Program-made: the position numbers and the translations under genes | The notes under the pieces: generated by a model | What the model saw: only the letters and a program-made list of their open reading frames with translations | What the model was told of the DNA's origin: nothing | Database searches by the model: none | In this document: in pieces, positions 23,933-38,700 of the stretch | How positions within the stretch are numbered: position 1 is the stretch's first letter | How the letters are laid out: every line of letters starts with the position of its first letter | NCBI GenBank assembly: GCA_004123355.1 | Contig: SCHM01000008.1 | Location: forward strand, 243,501-307,500 | Length of the DNA stretch: 64,000 bases | Reading direction: 5' to 3' | Source of the DNA: Amphirosellinia nigrospora | Taxonomy: Eukaryota > Ascomycota > Sordariomycetes > Xylariales > Xylariaceae

Positions 23933-26900
23933 ATGGAGAAGAGAAACGAGAGGGCCGGCGCGGTCGAAATTAGGATCGAGATGTGCCTGAGCAGGGAAGC
24001 AATTCGGTATTTTCAAGGCGACCGGTAGTAGCGCAACCTGGCCGAAGCGAACAACGTAAGGAAGATTTGAATAAGGTTCTTGTATCCCAAGTGTTGCTAC
24101 AGCAGGAGATTGTCGAGTTGTTGCCTGTTGGTTGCCGTGTTCTTTATCGGGGTTTTTTTAACAATTATGGCGTCGCTGTTTCGTTGCTATGCCAGCATGT
24201 ATCGCACCTCGCGCAGTGGTGACCAGCTCCTGAATGAATTCGTTAGGTGTTCGGGATGTCACTGTGCGCATGAACATGCCAGATAGTTTATTGTGATCGT
24301 AAGAAGTTGCCAGTGCTACCGTTGCTGGATCAACGAGGGGGGCAAGCGAGTGGTCTGGTTAATTAAGTAGATGCCGCCGGTGTAGCGTAAACTGATAAAT
24401 AGAGTTATAAAGGAGGGTGTAAGTTGGGCAGGTAGATCATCTCTGATCAGCCATTTCGAGCGGGAAATGGATCAGAGCTACCTTTATGGAAGTGCCCTGA
24501 CTTGCGTGGGTTGGTTTGTTCGTTGTCGACCCAGTGCAGTTGGTGGTAGACAGCTTTCGTGCTTGTCTCGTTCGAACTTGGGTCGTCTAGTACGATCGTC
24601 AGGATACGGCGGCGGAGGCACGTAGCTCTGCCGTGGGTCGTCGTAGAGGCTGTCGTGCTCTTCTAGTAGGTGCGGGCTTTCGGGATCTTGCCACGGTATT
24701 ATACCTGCTCTGCTTGACGTGGGTGTTGCCGTTCGTTGTGACTTTGAAGGAACTGATTCAGGAGCTGTAGGAGTACGGCTACAAAGAGCAAGACGCAGAA
24801 CGCAGAACGCAGAACGCAGGAGGTAGCAAGTAGCAAGTAGGAAGCAGAAGACGTTCAGTCAGACGAAGGTGAACCTGTACAGCAGCGTCGCTTCCGTTCT
24901 CTTCAACTCTTGCAAGTTCGCCCGGCTTCGGTGAGGTCCAGATGTTAGATGTTGGATGGTGAACAGTGAATGGTGAGTGGTGAGTGGTGAATGCTAGACG
25001 CAGACGGTATGGGTGGTGGAATTCCTCGCTTTCACGGGTCTCCTTTGGTCTTCAAAAAAAGGAAAGTCAATCAATTGGGCCTGAAGTGGCGTCTAAAGAA
25101 TATTATACATGGGGATAATACAATCATGAGCAAGCAAAGCAGCAGCTGCCGTTGCCAGCAATGGCGTTTATGCTTGCCCGGTATGAAGGCTTGGACTGGA
25201 GTATGTGGGAATGTAAGTCAGTCGGTAGCGGCACTAGACTAGCCAACCCACGCGTGTACCACAGCAGGTATGTACCGATCGATGTATGGTGCTGCACGCG
25301 GTACCTTGCGAACACGAAAGCACAGTAGGAGGTACCTAGGTACTACTAATAGAGAGATAGGGAGGGAGACCAGGCGGGCAACCAGACCAGCAGCTGCTAG
25401 GTACGTAGTAGTGGCCGGATCGAGACTGGGTGTGGGTGAGCCGTCGAACGTGTGCTAGACCTGGTGCAGTGAGCGCTGTACGGTGATTCTACCTAGTTCT
25501 ACTTAGTGAGAGCAGGGGAGTTTAGTGCGGCCAGCAGGTAGCTCAAGGTACCCTCGAATTACAAAGATACAGATATGTACATACTTGAGCACCTAAGACA
25601 CGTACTCACTTATTTCCTTACATATATACTTCTACGCCTAACTCCGTACAAAGGCACAGGGGTGCAGCAGCACAGAAGTACCTACCGAGGCACAGACTAC
25701 ACGCTACATAGGTACCTACGTACTGTCATCGATGTATTAGAGGCACCTCGCTGCTTCGTACCATTGAAAAGGCATTTTAGCGAGTGCCGTCCGCGTGCAG
25801 TGCGGCAACATTGTGCAGGACACCGCTTTCGTTTCTCTTGTTCCAGGGTCCTTTTCTGTCGTCCTCTTCTGTACTCTGTTATTCCCTTCTTTCCTTATTC
25901 CCTTATACCCTCCATACCCTTTCCTGGCCTTACATCCATGATATACACGCATGTACTTGTACAAGTGCTGCTGCGGTATAAAGTGGCTTCTTGGTTGGAT
26001 GCACCGTCCACCACAAAGCCTAAACGGCCTGCTGATTGGGTGATACGACGGTGGCCCCACAGCTGGGGTGTTGCAATGCTGTACACCACTGGGCAGGGAG
26101 CAGGTCTGTCGGATTGGGCTGGCTTGTACAGTACAGTACAGTTATGCATGCCATATACTGTACGCGGTAAACGGGGGGGACGAGGGTGTGCGGCCATCAT
26201 CAAACGCAAACGTGCCAACGCTAGCATCTTACTGGTTAGAGGGACTAGGTAGGTAGGCATGTGCTTGTGCTTTGTGTACTGTAAGATGCCCAACTTGTAG
26301 TGCAATGTAATGATGATGATGATAATGATGAGAATAATGAGAATAGTAATAAGAGGTGGTAATAATGATGATGGTTGTTGACCCAAACCTAGTAATAAAT
26401 CTAGTGTAAACGGCATTTTTTTATTTCTTGTTTTATTTCTTACCTTGCGGTACACAAAAGCTCCCAGGGGAATAGCCTCCTACCTACAAGTGCCTAGTTT
26501 TTTAAATAGTATGTATCCTTCTGATGTTTAAAGCTGCAATGGAAGAGGATAACGCACGCAAATAAACCTTACCTGCTCAGGGCTATTCACAACCCCACGG
26601 AACCTAGTAATTACAATACGGAGCTTATTCCCTTACGAAGCACAGCTCGAGCATGGTTATGTAGCCAATAACGGCGAATCTTCGAGACCCCTAGTGTCGA
26701 CAATCTCTAGTAACCTAATGCCCCAATAGCACTACACTATCGTCTATCTATCATAATAGGTCAAGTACAAGTACCTATCTAATGGTAGGTAGATCGTTCG
26801 GGCGTATAAGAGTTTTGATCGTAACTCAACGACATTACCTTCTTGCACACAAATATAGTTTTGTCTATTCCTCAGCTGATGGTCATGAGCGTTGAGGCAG

Positions 26901-29900
26901 TGGTAGCCAAAGAAAAGGGGGGTTGTTGAACATGAATCCTAGAAAGATGCGCTATGTGCACTACTGTGTGCTATGATGACTCCGAAGCTTGTATGGGGTA
27001 GAAGAGGCATCCACACGAGGTGAAATGTGTGCTTCCGGTCATCGTCAATGAATCAGGTTAAGACGTTGCAAATACTACCTACCCTACGTAACTACTGGAC
27101 AATGAAGTTAATAATAACATCTGGGTGCGGTCAGTCAGTCAGTGCCTAGCCTCTTATGTACACAGTACAGTGAGTGGGTGTGTTCTTAGCAAACCAATTC
27201 ATTCACCAACAAGCGCCATCCACGAGGCTAACCCATTTACAATTAATGGGCACTCCCTCATCGCCTTAGTTGCAAGGCTACCGCTAGGCAAGTCACTACA
27301 CCTATTATTGCTCTTCGCTTTATCAACGCTCGTTTGGAGGAGAAATACCTTGTGAACACGACCGAGTCGGCATCACAGTAGTATAAAGTCTCTCCGCATT
27401 CGTCACGCGTTCTTTGTAAATTTGATCCAGTTCAGCGTACTTCGTATGGCACCCAACACCGACTAGAACAAAATGGGGAAATGAGCAAATTGGGCATGCG
27501 ATTCAGCTGCCCTGCCCTTGTCCACAGGCCGGACACTCCTAGTGAAGTATGAAGCACAGAGCCGACGGCAACTCTTGGTTGACAGATGCGCAAAAGGTTT
27601 AGGCAAGTTTGATCTGCGTCTGTTTGGGCTCAGGCCTCGGACACCGCCCCAAATGCGTAAAACCAAACCACACTCTCTGCTTCTACCTTTGGGATTTTAT
27701 CCTAGCTCCTTTATTCAACTACGTAGACAGAATCATTTCAAAGGGATAGTAGTGTAGATAGGTCTGTGGAGGATAGGCTGTCTGTCTCTTCTCCCACCCT
27801 TTCCCTGCTTTTCCTGACCTGAATATTCCGTGTTGCGTCGTTAAATAAATAAGAGAGAGATGATCATTTGCTGTGTTTTAAGGCTTATTGCCAGTAGTTT
27901 CACCAGATCATGTCTTGGGCAAGTCAGTATTATCGTGAATACCCTGTCACCTAACATAGTAAGGAGGGTCCCTAAGAAAGATAGGGGTGTGAGAATAGTA
28001 GAGTAGCCAAATTGTTTCTTGCAGGGATTGGATTGGCCTCCTGCCCTTCTGCTTAAGCAATTTTAAGTGGTCTTTTTGCGCTTTGCTTCACTCGACTGCT
28101 GCTCGCCCAAACATCCAAGGTGTTATATGTAAATACCACAATTACTTTTGCTATCCATCTTACCAGCTAACTGCTTTTTATTTGCTAAGACAAGTAAGCT
28201 ATTGTATGTCTCAAGATCATTAGTGTAATCCAGAGTTACTCCCATAGATATACTGGTACAGGAGCAGTACTGCGCGGTGATACACTACTATGTAGGCTAG
28301 GCATTCCAGTTCGGTATTAGTCTAGGTAGGACTGTGTATTATCCCCACCCGTGCCTCATCTCGGGCCTTGACTGCGCATCTCTTCCAAGGTGGGGTTAAT
28401 CTCGTTAGATTGGCTGGCGGAAAGGGATGGATTGATTGTTAGGGTCACCTATCTGTGGTTTTGTGTCGACAGAGTTCCGCTTTGGCTTAGCTTGGCTCGG
28501 GCGTTGGTTTCTGGCCCAAACCTGCGTCGTCACCGCAAACGAGCCGCAGCTCCCCATCAATACCTACCTACTTACCTACCTACCTACAGTAGTACGCGGA
28601 AGTACTACAGTAAGGCCGATGTTGGGAGCGGCGCTCCTTATTTGGAACGGAAGGAAGGATTTTACCGCACGAGACGAGTCGCCACTGTGCTCACTTCATT
28701 GCTGCTGATGAAGTGGATTGTAACAACTACCTACCGTAGGGAGATAGGCGCTGTGGTATGAATGGGTCACTTGTTCTTCCATCCGTGTTTCGAGACCGCA
28801 ACAGACCGAGTGCCAAACCACACATTCTGGTACCTATTTGTGGCATGATATTAGCAACGCCCTGCAGGCCTCAACTAGTCGATTTTCGGTGGTCAGGAGA
28901 GAGTCGATTTTTGGAGCTTCAATAGACCGAACGGTCCGTCTCGCCCGCAGAAAACCGGCCATTTTTGCCCCTGACCACAGCGTCCATTGTAGGACCGACA
29001 CGGCCAGAATCACACTTCTACTACTACGATACGTATCTTTCCAAGCAACACAACCGTAGCGAAACTCGATCGACAGACCGAGCCGAGATCCAAGGTTCTT
29101 TTTGTCATCAAGGATGAGGACTTGTTTTCAGTCTCACAGTCATCGGTATCTCAAAAACATCGCAGAGAGCATCCACATAGAAATGAGGGGTTGTCCCGCA
29201 AAAGGCATGTAAGACATGGATGGCACCTCAATTTACGAGTAGGGGTGGGTAGGATGTAGCGCTCGACGTCTAGGGTACAACTCAACCAGATGAGGTGTTA
29301 AAAAGTTATAGGGTGACGGCCCAGAAAGCCAACGATTCAGATACGACGTGTAAAATAGAGCAGGTATGCATATTGGCTGAGGTCGTAATGGTAGCAGTAT
29401 GATGAGGGGCATTTCTTCGGGCTCCACGTCGGCGCCCTCGTTACGGAGCGGTGGCCGATCCCAGAGCCTTGGATATGCTAGGTCAAACTTCAAAATAACT
29501 CCTCAATACTCTGGTGAGCATGATTGGAGGTGTGTGACCCAGGCTCCCTTGGCTAATATGGGAGAGACTCGCGTCGAACCTGGACACGGTGCATGAAAAT
29601 CTGCAGGACAGCGCCCCCGAGATGCCAGCCGCGATATACTATACTGGTATTATACTCTCTTTGCCCGATACCAGAGGGCATGCAGATATTCCCCACGTAG
29701 AAAACAGGAATGGGAACGAACAGGGGCGAATGGATCCAGGCAGTATAAAGGAATTTCCCAACACCAAAAGCTTCAGGCTAGATGGTTGTTCCGATATGTT
29801 CTTTCTTAGCTTTAAACGCCGTTGTCACCGAGACTCAAGACAATATGGAGCCATGTCTTTCGTCATGTAGAGCGGAAGGTAGCATCAGCACTTATTACGC

Positions 29901-32900
29901 TAGTGGCACGGGGGTAGTGTAGGATGATAAAATAGGAATGGCAGTGGCCACATAGTTTTGGTAGCAACACTACACCAGAACTAAACCCAGGCGTCTTGAT
30001 AGATGTTGATTACCATGACGATGCCAACAGGGCTACACAATGCCTTGCTCGTTTGTATGAGAGCAATACCAGTGGCATACCGTGGAGCCCCATAGTATGG
30101 GCCGTTGGGAACCCATTAAGTGTCAGCGCCTAAGAGGCTGTGAGATGGCTCATCAAATCCTCAGACATCATACAACCTGAAGCTGAGGCAATCATTGGTG
30201 ATGCCGCTTCCCGCGAAACAGCTGAAATGTCGGTCGGTTGAACACATCCCCGCCTATCTACGGCAGACAGTCTTGTCGTGCCTTGCTTAGTGAGTGTTTG
30301 ACCGATAGCACGCATATAGGCGGGCTGCGTCTCGGGGATGGCAGTTGCTCGTCTTGTTTTTTTTTTTTGGTTGGTTGAAACCAGGCATGATTCTCGCGCA
30401 AGTGCTGTAGACTAAACTGACTACGGGCAGAGCCACGAGGGCGGATCTATCTAGCGGGCCTACCGGAAGGATTTCTTGCCTGCCAGAGCAGCCTCCAGCC
30501 CATGCACAGCTGCAATGATAATAATGGACCACTCGACACAGGCGAGGGAGTCATGGTGTTATCGTAATCCATGGGACGCAGCATCACAAGCTGCAGCAAA
30601 TGAGACTTGCCGGTTAGATGAGGTGGTCATCATGAAGCCGCTAATTAGAGGGTCTAGGTAGGTAAGTATGACTTTTCGCTCAAGAAGGCAGGCTGGGGAG
30701 GCTTGATGGAGCGGGATGAGTGATGAGTGGAGATCTGGACGGGACATATGATTCAAGTAATTGGCCGATGTCATACTGGAGCCCCGAGCTGTTTGGTGTT
30801 TGGTGTTTGGTTTGGGCTGTGGTACCGTGGCACCCCCAAGCTTTCGAAAGCGAGGGCTGCATCACGAGATTTAGCCCTCGGTATGCGCCCTTCACAAGAG
30901 ATGCTCATCGATACGACGGGCAAGGGCGAAGACGTCTTTTGGTGATAATGCCGATGCCAATGCCAAAGCCAATACCCACACCAACGCTCACGCTGCCACT
31001 GATGAAACGCGCAATCGGCATGACAAGTGGAGGAGGGATTGACATGCTGGCCATCCGTACGGATGGAGTGCTGCCCTCCACTCCATTTATTGACTGACCC
31101 TACCCTGCTCTGCCCTGGCGCGAACCTGACCTCCCTCCCTCCGGGGCTGGTGGAAGTGGAAGTGGACGCTGCGACGATTTGATTAGTGCATACTTACATT
31201 ACATTCCATTCCATACCTACATACTTAGTGCAGTCAGTACATACTATACATACTATACATACTATGACGAGTCATTGTCCGCAAATCTACCTAACCTACC
31301 TAACCTTTGCACCGGAATTGATGTCGCCGGATGGCCCGACCAGCCACCATGGTTGACGGGCGTTCGCGTTGGTCTGCAGTTGCAGTGACGGATGACCCGG
31401 CAGCGTGATGCTGATCCATTGGTAGTACCTAACGATGGCCAATGCCAATCAGGTACTCAAAGGCTAAGACGCAACCCGAGACCCTACCTGCGCTAGGTAC
31501 AATAACCAGCCTACCTACGCCACAGAGTCGGCGGCTGCCTACCTGCCTACTGTACTTAGGTACCACTTACAGCCTGTTAGCTTTGGCGTCCATTGACGCC
31601 TATACGATTTGTGGTAGCGCTTATCCCTACCCTACACCTTCCAAGTCGCAGCGCACCCTCTGCTCAAATAATACTTCAATATGCCCGCTCACCACTTTGT
31701 ATACCGATTCCTACATACTACTACCCTCTGCGAGAAACCTTGTTCCCCACCACCCATTGTTGAACGTACTATGTAGGATAATACCTACATGAATATCTAC
31801 TTACTCAGATGGCCCACCATTGCCGAATTTGGACCGTCAGCAGTGATGGTCGGCATGCTCAAGCTTAGGTAGCCTACGTAGAGGACGTTGTGGGAGTATA
31901 CGTGTAGGTAGTGACCCCCGACCAGGTAAGAAGTAGGTACTTGTACGTATATGCACGGTCGTGGGGGTGGTTGTATCAACAGACAAGTCTTGCCAGCCAA
32001 ACTCACTTTACCGCAGCAGTAGGTATATTCGTCATATCCTATCTATACTTATACCATGGCTATACACCATATGGTAATTATCGAGCATGCTTTAAGCTAC
32101 TAGCGTTAGCAATGTCGGCCGCCAGCCCCCAACTTGTGTTAGTGCACACTATCAGTTGTCGGGAAACTGAGCCGACACAGCAACGAACTATAATCTAACC
32201 AAGTACAATTATCTAGGTACCTACTTACTTTCAGTACGCAGTTAGCGATGAAGTACTCAGCACGACGCCAATAATATCGTCTCGTCTCACATGGATAGTA
32301 TATCTAACCATACCATGTATGACTCGCAAGCCGCCCCGAGATCGCCTTTTTTTTTAATTTTTTATATATGTACATTACCTTGGATCAACTCCAGAATGCT
32401 TGCCTGTGTTACCGGTCCAGCTCCTAAATATACAACTGCACAGTCCGCAAATTTGAGAGGTTCACAAGATTCTCCTGTGAGGCCACGGTTCGCCAAATCC
32501 AAACTCTGTTGGTGACCTATCACCACCATTATCCACTAGGCACCTACAAGTTCGTATCACGCAAAGATAGGCCTGCCTCTACCTTGTCTCAAGCATACCC
32601 GTAGTATACACTACTTCATTCTACACTATGAATAACAAAGGGCGCATGGGTTGATATTGCCGGGATGTTAAGTGTGGCCCCCTGCGAACAACGAAATAGG
32701 CGAATGATCCTAAACGCCGCAACATGGACATGAGAACGTGAGACGCCCAAAATCGGTGTGATCCGCGAGAGAATGATACTCCAGCGGCTGGCTTCCACAA
32801 TTGTGGCACAAATCGACCAGGTTGAGTCGCAAGGTGAACAGCCAGCGACACCATGCTCCGGACGGAAAGGAGGCTGCACGGCCCATCTGGCTGGCTGGCT

Positions 32901-34200
32901 GGCTGGCATTTTCCAGAACGAACGCTTACGAGTAGTCCATGATTCCGATTCCGCTACTACCAGGCCTCCCGCTCTCATTCGTCGCCGTACAGAGTGAAGG
33001 GCCAGTCAGTCAACATGCCGACGCCCCCTCCCAAACACCCGTCCGTTGCCTGGTGGTGATTCGTAACTACGCGGGGCTTACTTAGTCTAGTCCTTTAAGT
33101 AGATACAGCAGCAGCAGCAGTGACGATCAATTACTGCATGAGCTTGGCAACCAATCATGCGCGCGGTGGAGGACAGTCCTGCGCAAAGCGGTTGTTTCGG
33201 GTTCAGGATTCTGGATTCTGGATATCCGCCCGAGACCACCACTGACGTCTTGAGTAATGTGAATCTGCAATTCTCTATTATAAATCCCCTGATGGTAAGA
33301 TTCACAAATACCAGGCGCTAGCGAACGATCTCGGCGATTCCAATGCCACCCGGCATTTTCCACTCACTCTGTTGCGACGAGCCATGCTTATCTGACCATT
33401 CCGATCGCAGTCCGTCCAATCATGCAGCCATCAGCACGCCATATGGAGCGGGCGCCCACTTGAGGACGTTCCATACTGGCAGTACATACCACATGCCCCC
33501 CATACACGAAGTGTACCGGATTTCATGACAATACGAAGTTGCATATTAGACTTACGTCAGGCTCCTGATCAAGCCAGATCCAAAGTACCTACCTACCTAC
33601 TTACCTTCCGTAGAGCGGCTCCCCCGCGTTTCAGTTTCGCCCATATGGAGCAAAACCAACCCGAAGATAATAGAGAATAGCTTTTCATCGAATGTCCGTT
33701 TAGGTACCAAGTACGATGCTAGGCATATTCGAAACATGATTCACCCGTATTACTACTAACATGCCAAAGAAGCCGAACAGCGCCTAGTTCAGAAATAAAA
33801 CCCCGACTGGCCTACCTAGTCTTGAGTCTAAGATCCCACTCGTTTGAATTGGATCGGGAGAAATTGAAACATGTATGAGCAGACTACCACTACTCATCCC
33901 GAACCGAACCATATCCTTCTGCAGCAATCGTCTGTCATTTATTAGGTTGGGCGCACAGATCTACTATTCTCGGCGAAATACTGGTGCAGACCAGACTATC
34001 TTACAGGTCGAAATAGGGAATTGGGCTATTTGCCTTCGGGCATTTGGTCAATTTGAAACGATAGTATGCTCTCCCTTCCAACAATGTTTGTGGCCCCGCT
34101 AACGTCCTCAAAGCAGAGAAGATGTAAGCCACATCGTCGCAGTTCACCAGTTCGGTTCCGCATACTGACCAAAATTACAGTAGCATGGCCCCTGCACTAA
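23933..34200. other. 10-kb gene-poor stretch, repeat-speckled
   Basis: No gene I can defend. The first 1 kb is probably the cyclin promoter and leader and holds direct repeats (AACGCAG units near 24790-24820, GTGAGTGGT units near 24970-24990). Further on are TACCTACC runs (28562-28588), TACATACTA units (31238-31264), GATGATGATGATAATGATG (about 26313-26330) and many CCTAGGTA words. A 225-codon open frame at 25575-26252 is compositionally odd and unsupported. A coding-like fragment lies at 30008-30235 and is listed separately. Confidence 0.5.
30008..30235 (+). pseudogene. coding-like fragment, unidentified
   Basis: In one frame this reads as an amphipathic protein-like stretch, including NRATQCLARLYESNTSG and EAVRWLIKSSDIIQPEAE, broken by one in-frame TAA near 30131. 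The residue mix resembles helical-repeat tails of fungal cytosolic proteins. I cannot name the family, and it has no start, splice site or partner gene nearby. Confidence 0.2.
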
Positions 34201-37200
34201 GGGTATGTCACATCGTAGTTATGTAAAACATCAGACACTGACATGTCCTTAGATGACACGCTCAATCAAAGAGAAGCTACCAATTTTTTTCTTCTCTTTT
34301 TATTTATGTATCATATATTTTGCGGCGCATGCTAGTAGGTAGTAATTATATTCTTAAGTGACACTTATCCTAGTTTCCAAGTGAGATGATTTTGTGATTT
34401 GATCGTTTTATTGACGTAAAGGTGCACAGGTGGGCTAATTTTACTCCTTGATCATCTTTGGCATCTAAAAATGGCTCATTAAAGTTTGCCGTTTTATAGA
34501 AGTTCGTTCATCCCTGAAGCTACCGTGCAAACAAGCGGCGTGGGCTTACGCTTAAGACCGTACACCGCTGCGGAAGAATTATCTGGTAATTAATAACAAT
34601 AGCGCGAGATGTTACATTTATGAGGGATGGGATACATCATAAACATAGATCCATATCAGCAGACTTTCTCCTGTAAACCTTGCTAATATCTATTTCTCAC
34701 CGTCATCTCTTGCCACACATTCACTCATGCAACGGCTTACAACAGCGTCCTCTGCGATCTAATATACCTACATTTTACAATGCCAACAGTTTATCATTAG
34801 TATCGTCTGACTGGATTGAATCCTGGCCTAATTCCGCGCCAACTTCCACTTGAAAGCATATTGTCTATCATTCGGACACCATCCGCCTGACCCATTAAGG
34901 TCCCAGGATTGCGTCACACTTTTAGTTCGCGGTGGGCGGTCCTAGGTGCCTTTAAGACTAGCTGTATAAGTAGCTATGTAATCCCTTGGGATTAGGAAAG
35001 GCATATAGAGAGAGAGAAGTTTGCTAGGTCCAATGCTCCGTAAGCAAAGCTTAGAAATATATCGCTTCTCAATGGAATCTACCTAACCTCACTTTAAATG
35101 CCACTCGTGATTTACAACATTTGTTATTTTATTTTAATTTATTGTTTTAAATAAGCCAAGTAGCTTTCTAATAGCAAACAACGTAAATGACACTAATAAC
35201 TTTGGTTGTTTGATTTAATATACCCAAAAAATCCTCGATATAAGGTGTCCGGGTTATTATTACCTTAAAAGCAACACTAACTTTACTAAAGTATTAAGAG
35301 TAATCTTAGCGTGCTCAACTTATTAAATCGAATCTTATATAGCCGAACTTTATATGTAAAAAAACATGCTTTTCTATTTTCGGGGCTAATAACAACCCAT
35401 AAAGATTGCACTAGGATGCCACTTAAAATATATCTCAACACTAGAACTTTTAACAGTCAAAACGGTTAAAACCTTTAATAAAGTTCCCCATAAGGTTTCC
35501 GGCTCGTAAGGCCTTGCGCACAAAATATCATATTTGTATGAAATCATAGTGAAGCAAATCATAGCTACAGAAACGGCATACTAGATACCAGATATTAAAC
35601 ACCGGATCACTAATACAATCCGTTTAAAAAACTATACATATTTATCTTTATATGCACACCGCTCCGCATGTTCGTATCAAACTTTATAGTCCATAACTAT
35701 CACCTAAGAAAACGGGTTCCTAGATGTTAGTTTCTCGACGAGCCACATATATATACTTTATTGTTTTAAAAGCTTATATCTTTTTGCTTATACTTCCTAT
35801 ATTATTTATCATTTATCACGGAAATATTTAGCTATGTTCAAGCATAGATTTTGTCGTGTAGTAAATCTAACATAGCATTCCGCGATTTTACAAGTCGGTT
35901 CTCTGCCCTTGTACATGGCGTAATATGCTACAAGTAAAAATTGACCGTTTCTTGAGCCATTCTTGCTTTAGAGTGTTCACTTTCTCGTTAGCCGCCGTCG
36001 AAAAGTCCTGGGCTCTAACATCGCTCTACGGTAACTAGCGCCACTTAGGTCTAGGTTTCTTGGTTCGATATTGCATACGCTATACGTGTTGGCATAACAA
36101 CTTTGCATCTTGACCTTGGTTTTAACCCTGTGTAGTAGGTAGGGTGTTTCTGTTGGCATTGGAAATTTGAGGTGACGGGGCAATGCATGGAAACCTTTAA
36201 TATCGGAATATGACTGTAGAAACTAAAGTTAAGAAATCTAGTCTATTTGCTCACTAGAGCACTCCCTAAAAAGTTGACGTAGAATGTTTTTACATATAGC
36301 TTTTAACTTCTCTTTTGTTATTAAACAGTAAGGTGTCTCTAACCTTTCCACTCGCATATAAGTAAAAGCTCGACGCGGGGATAATGTAGTTATGACCGAT
36401 GACTCTACACAAGATTTAGATGACAATCCCGATCCTTTTACCTTTCTTAGTGTATAAGAGCAAGATCCTTGAAGGTGCCTGTTATTTGAAAATTCGCTAG
36501 TAGAGTATCTAGTGTTGCGCGGAGAGTCTATGAGTCTGTAAGGGCCATATCCATGTCTATATACACCGAGGCCCTGCGTCCATAAGGTTCCAGGTCCTAT
36601 AGAGTTTACGTGAAGCCTAGCCAAGTAAGGCTTCTTGGGGTCCGGGTGAGCTATCATGAGATCAGGTGTCTTGTGACACTTGTCAACAATGAGTAATACC
36701 CTCATCATAAAAGCTTGTGATGGAACTATGTCCTTATAATGCCGAAAGGAGCAGAGCAGATCAATACTGAGTGCCTTAGGCCCTGTACCTGCACATATAT
36801 ATCTACAGATAGAGCTGCGACAAGCCCTCACCTCACATGACCTTGTTGATAATAGCTCAGGTGGAGACCGTCATCTTTCTCTCCTGCTCGTTGTAACGAG
36901 TTTGCCTCCCTTCTATCAGGGTCCGAATTTGGGCATACCTCTTTTCCTCACTTCACAATTTGATCAATAGTGGGTCGAGAGGAAATATTAGATAATAGGT
37001 AGTTGTATGACTAAGTTATTACGCACAACTGCACCAGGTTCGTGATGTCACACTGATTTTGCGGCGTTGATCGGAACCTCTACTGAGTCTACGAACATAG
37101 GGGTCATTGGAATTCATGAAAGCATGCTGTCGTAGAAAGGGTCACGACGGCAGAACCTTGATTTCTTAGGCACTATGGCTGAGGTTTAGACAAGAACTCT

Positions 37201-38700
37201 CACTTGGAGGTCCTACTTGACTATTTAACCATAAAGATAGCAACTTAGCTAAGTCTCGCAGTCTTTCGCCAGTTATATGGTTCCCGAACCCCTGGAACAA
37301 ACGATAAGTTGCCGTCCAAAACATGGACATGCGTAAAAGCCAAAGGCATTGGATATTCTTATCGACACCCTGTATCAGCCCTTATAAAGGATATATTCAT
37401 GTGTAACCTCAAGTGCGTTCCGATTTAGTCATCCGAGTCCAAGATTCTGAACAGGTGAGAGCAACGCTCCCTTTAACACCGCTATTGGGCGATGGATTGG
37501 CAGTATATCTGGATTACGTTTGATCATATATTGAAGTAATGGCGATCTTATAGTATCTGCAATTTTTTCTTTTTGGCACAAACGTGGTACCGTGATAAAG
37601 TATCAACTGCCATGGCCCTGCGCTTAAGGCAAGTAATAAACACTCATTATTACAAAAGGTCTCTAGAACCACCTTCTCTTTATCCACACTTAGTTGCCTT
37701 GTGTGCCTCATGATATGAAGGTTGGGTTTGGTCATGGTACAACAGGCTATCTGGCAAACTACCGACTTTATAGTCGTGCGGCAAATCCGTAGTTTCATAT
37801 TTTACCCGTTCTAGCTAATTTATTAGCCATCTAGCTTAGCACCAATCTTGTTTCTCTAAATTCCTTGTGTAATACAAATACTTATTAAAAAGTTTCAACC
37901 CCTGGAACCTATGCCAACTTATCAACCTGGCTTGCCATCCAATGACAAGTAAGTCGGTAACGTGACATGTCATGTATGTAGTTGCTACATTAAACACGAT
38001 CTTTGTTTTCGGACCCACGCGGATACGCTGAGATGTTATGGAGCTGGAGGCACACTGCTCATTAATAACCAATACTAAACTGCACTGTCTGCTCTTTTCT
38101 TATGGCCACTAGATTTCTCGCTACTATAAATATTACTAAGTCGATCTCATTGCCAATTCCTAAGTCTTAGATCTTCGTATCCTCTTTGCAAGAATCTGGT
38201 GTCCGTATAGACTTACAAGGCATATCTACAACGCCCTTTCAGACAATATGTTCAGCTTGTATGATTATAAAACAGAGGCTTACTGTTGTGGCAACACATG
38301 GTGTGATCTGATTCCTGACATGGCTAAGCCTAATTCCCCAAACTCATGTTAATTGGAGAAAAGTATTTTAAGAGGACATATGGTACTATAGTTATTATAG
38401 GTTATCGTATTGAATATTTAATAGTTTCCGAGTGGACCTATGGAAGTCTTCGTTAGATATGCTGATTGATCAGCGCGAAACGGGCCTGTATAACCAGGAG
38501 AGCATTGGGGAGCTATGGTGACCGAGTTGACAAGACAAAATATGGTACGCATCTTTCACCTAATGACCTTGAATGTTTTTTTTTAATTATCATTCAAAGG
38601 TTATAGGTAATACGCTAGATAAATATATGATCTGGAAGAAGCTGGCCCTTGAAGTAGCAAGGTCGGACACCTATTATATAATTGATAACTCATCGTAGAG
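34200..38700. other. AT-rich, gene-empty block (candidate repeat-induced point mutation relic)
   Basis: Base composition falls sharply compared with the flanks, most strongly at about 35080-35850, where A/T runs and TA dinucleotides dominate. Coding potential is absent except for a 197-codon open frame on the minus strand at 36238-36831 that I cannot assign. Such blocks in ascomycetes are usually ancient transposons degraded by RIP; the source element is not identifiable by eye. Confidence 0.5.

Noticed and set aside
25575-26252. 225-codon open frame as a gene
   Set aside because: It shows no domain, its composition mirrors local CT/AT richness, and long frames overlap it on the other strand.
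29399-29870. Two overlapping plus-strand frames as a small gene
   Set aside because: They show no domain, conserved motif, intron signals or promoter context.
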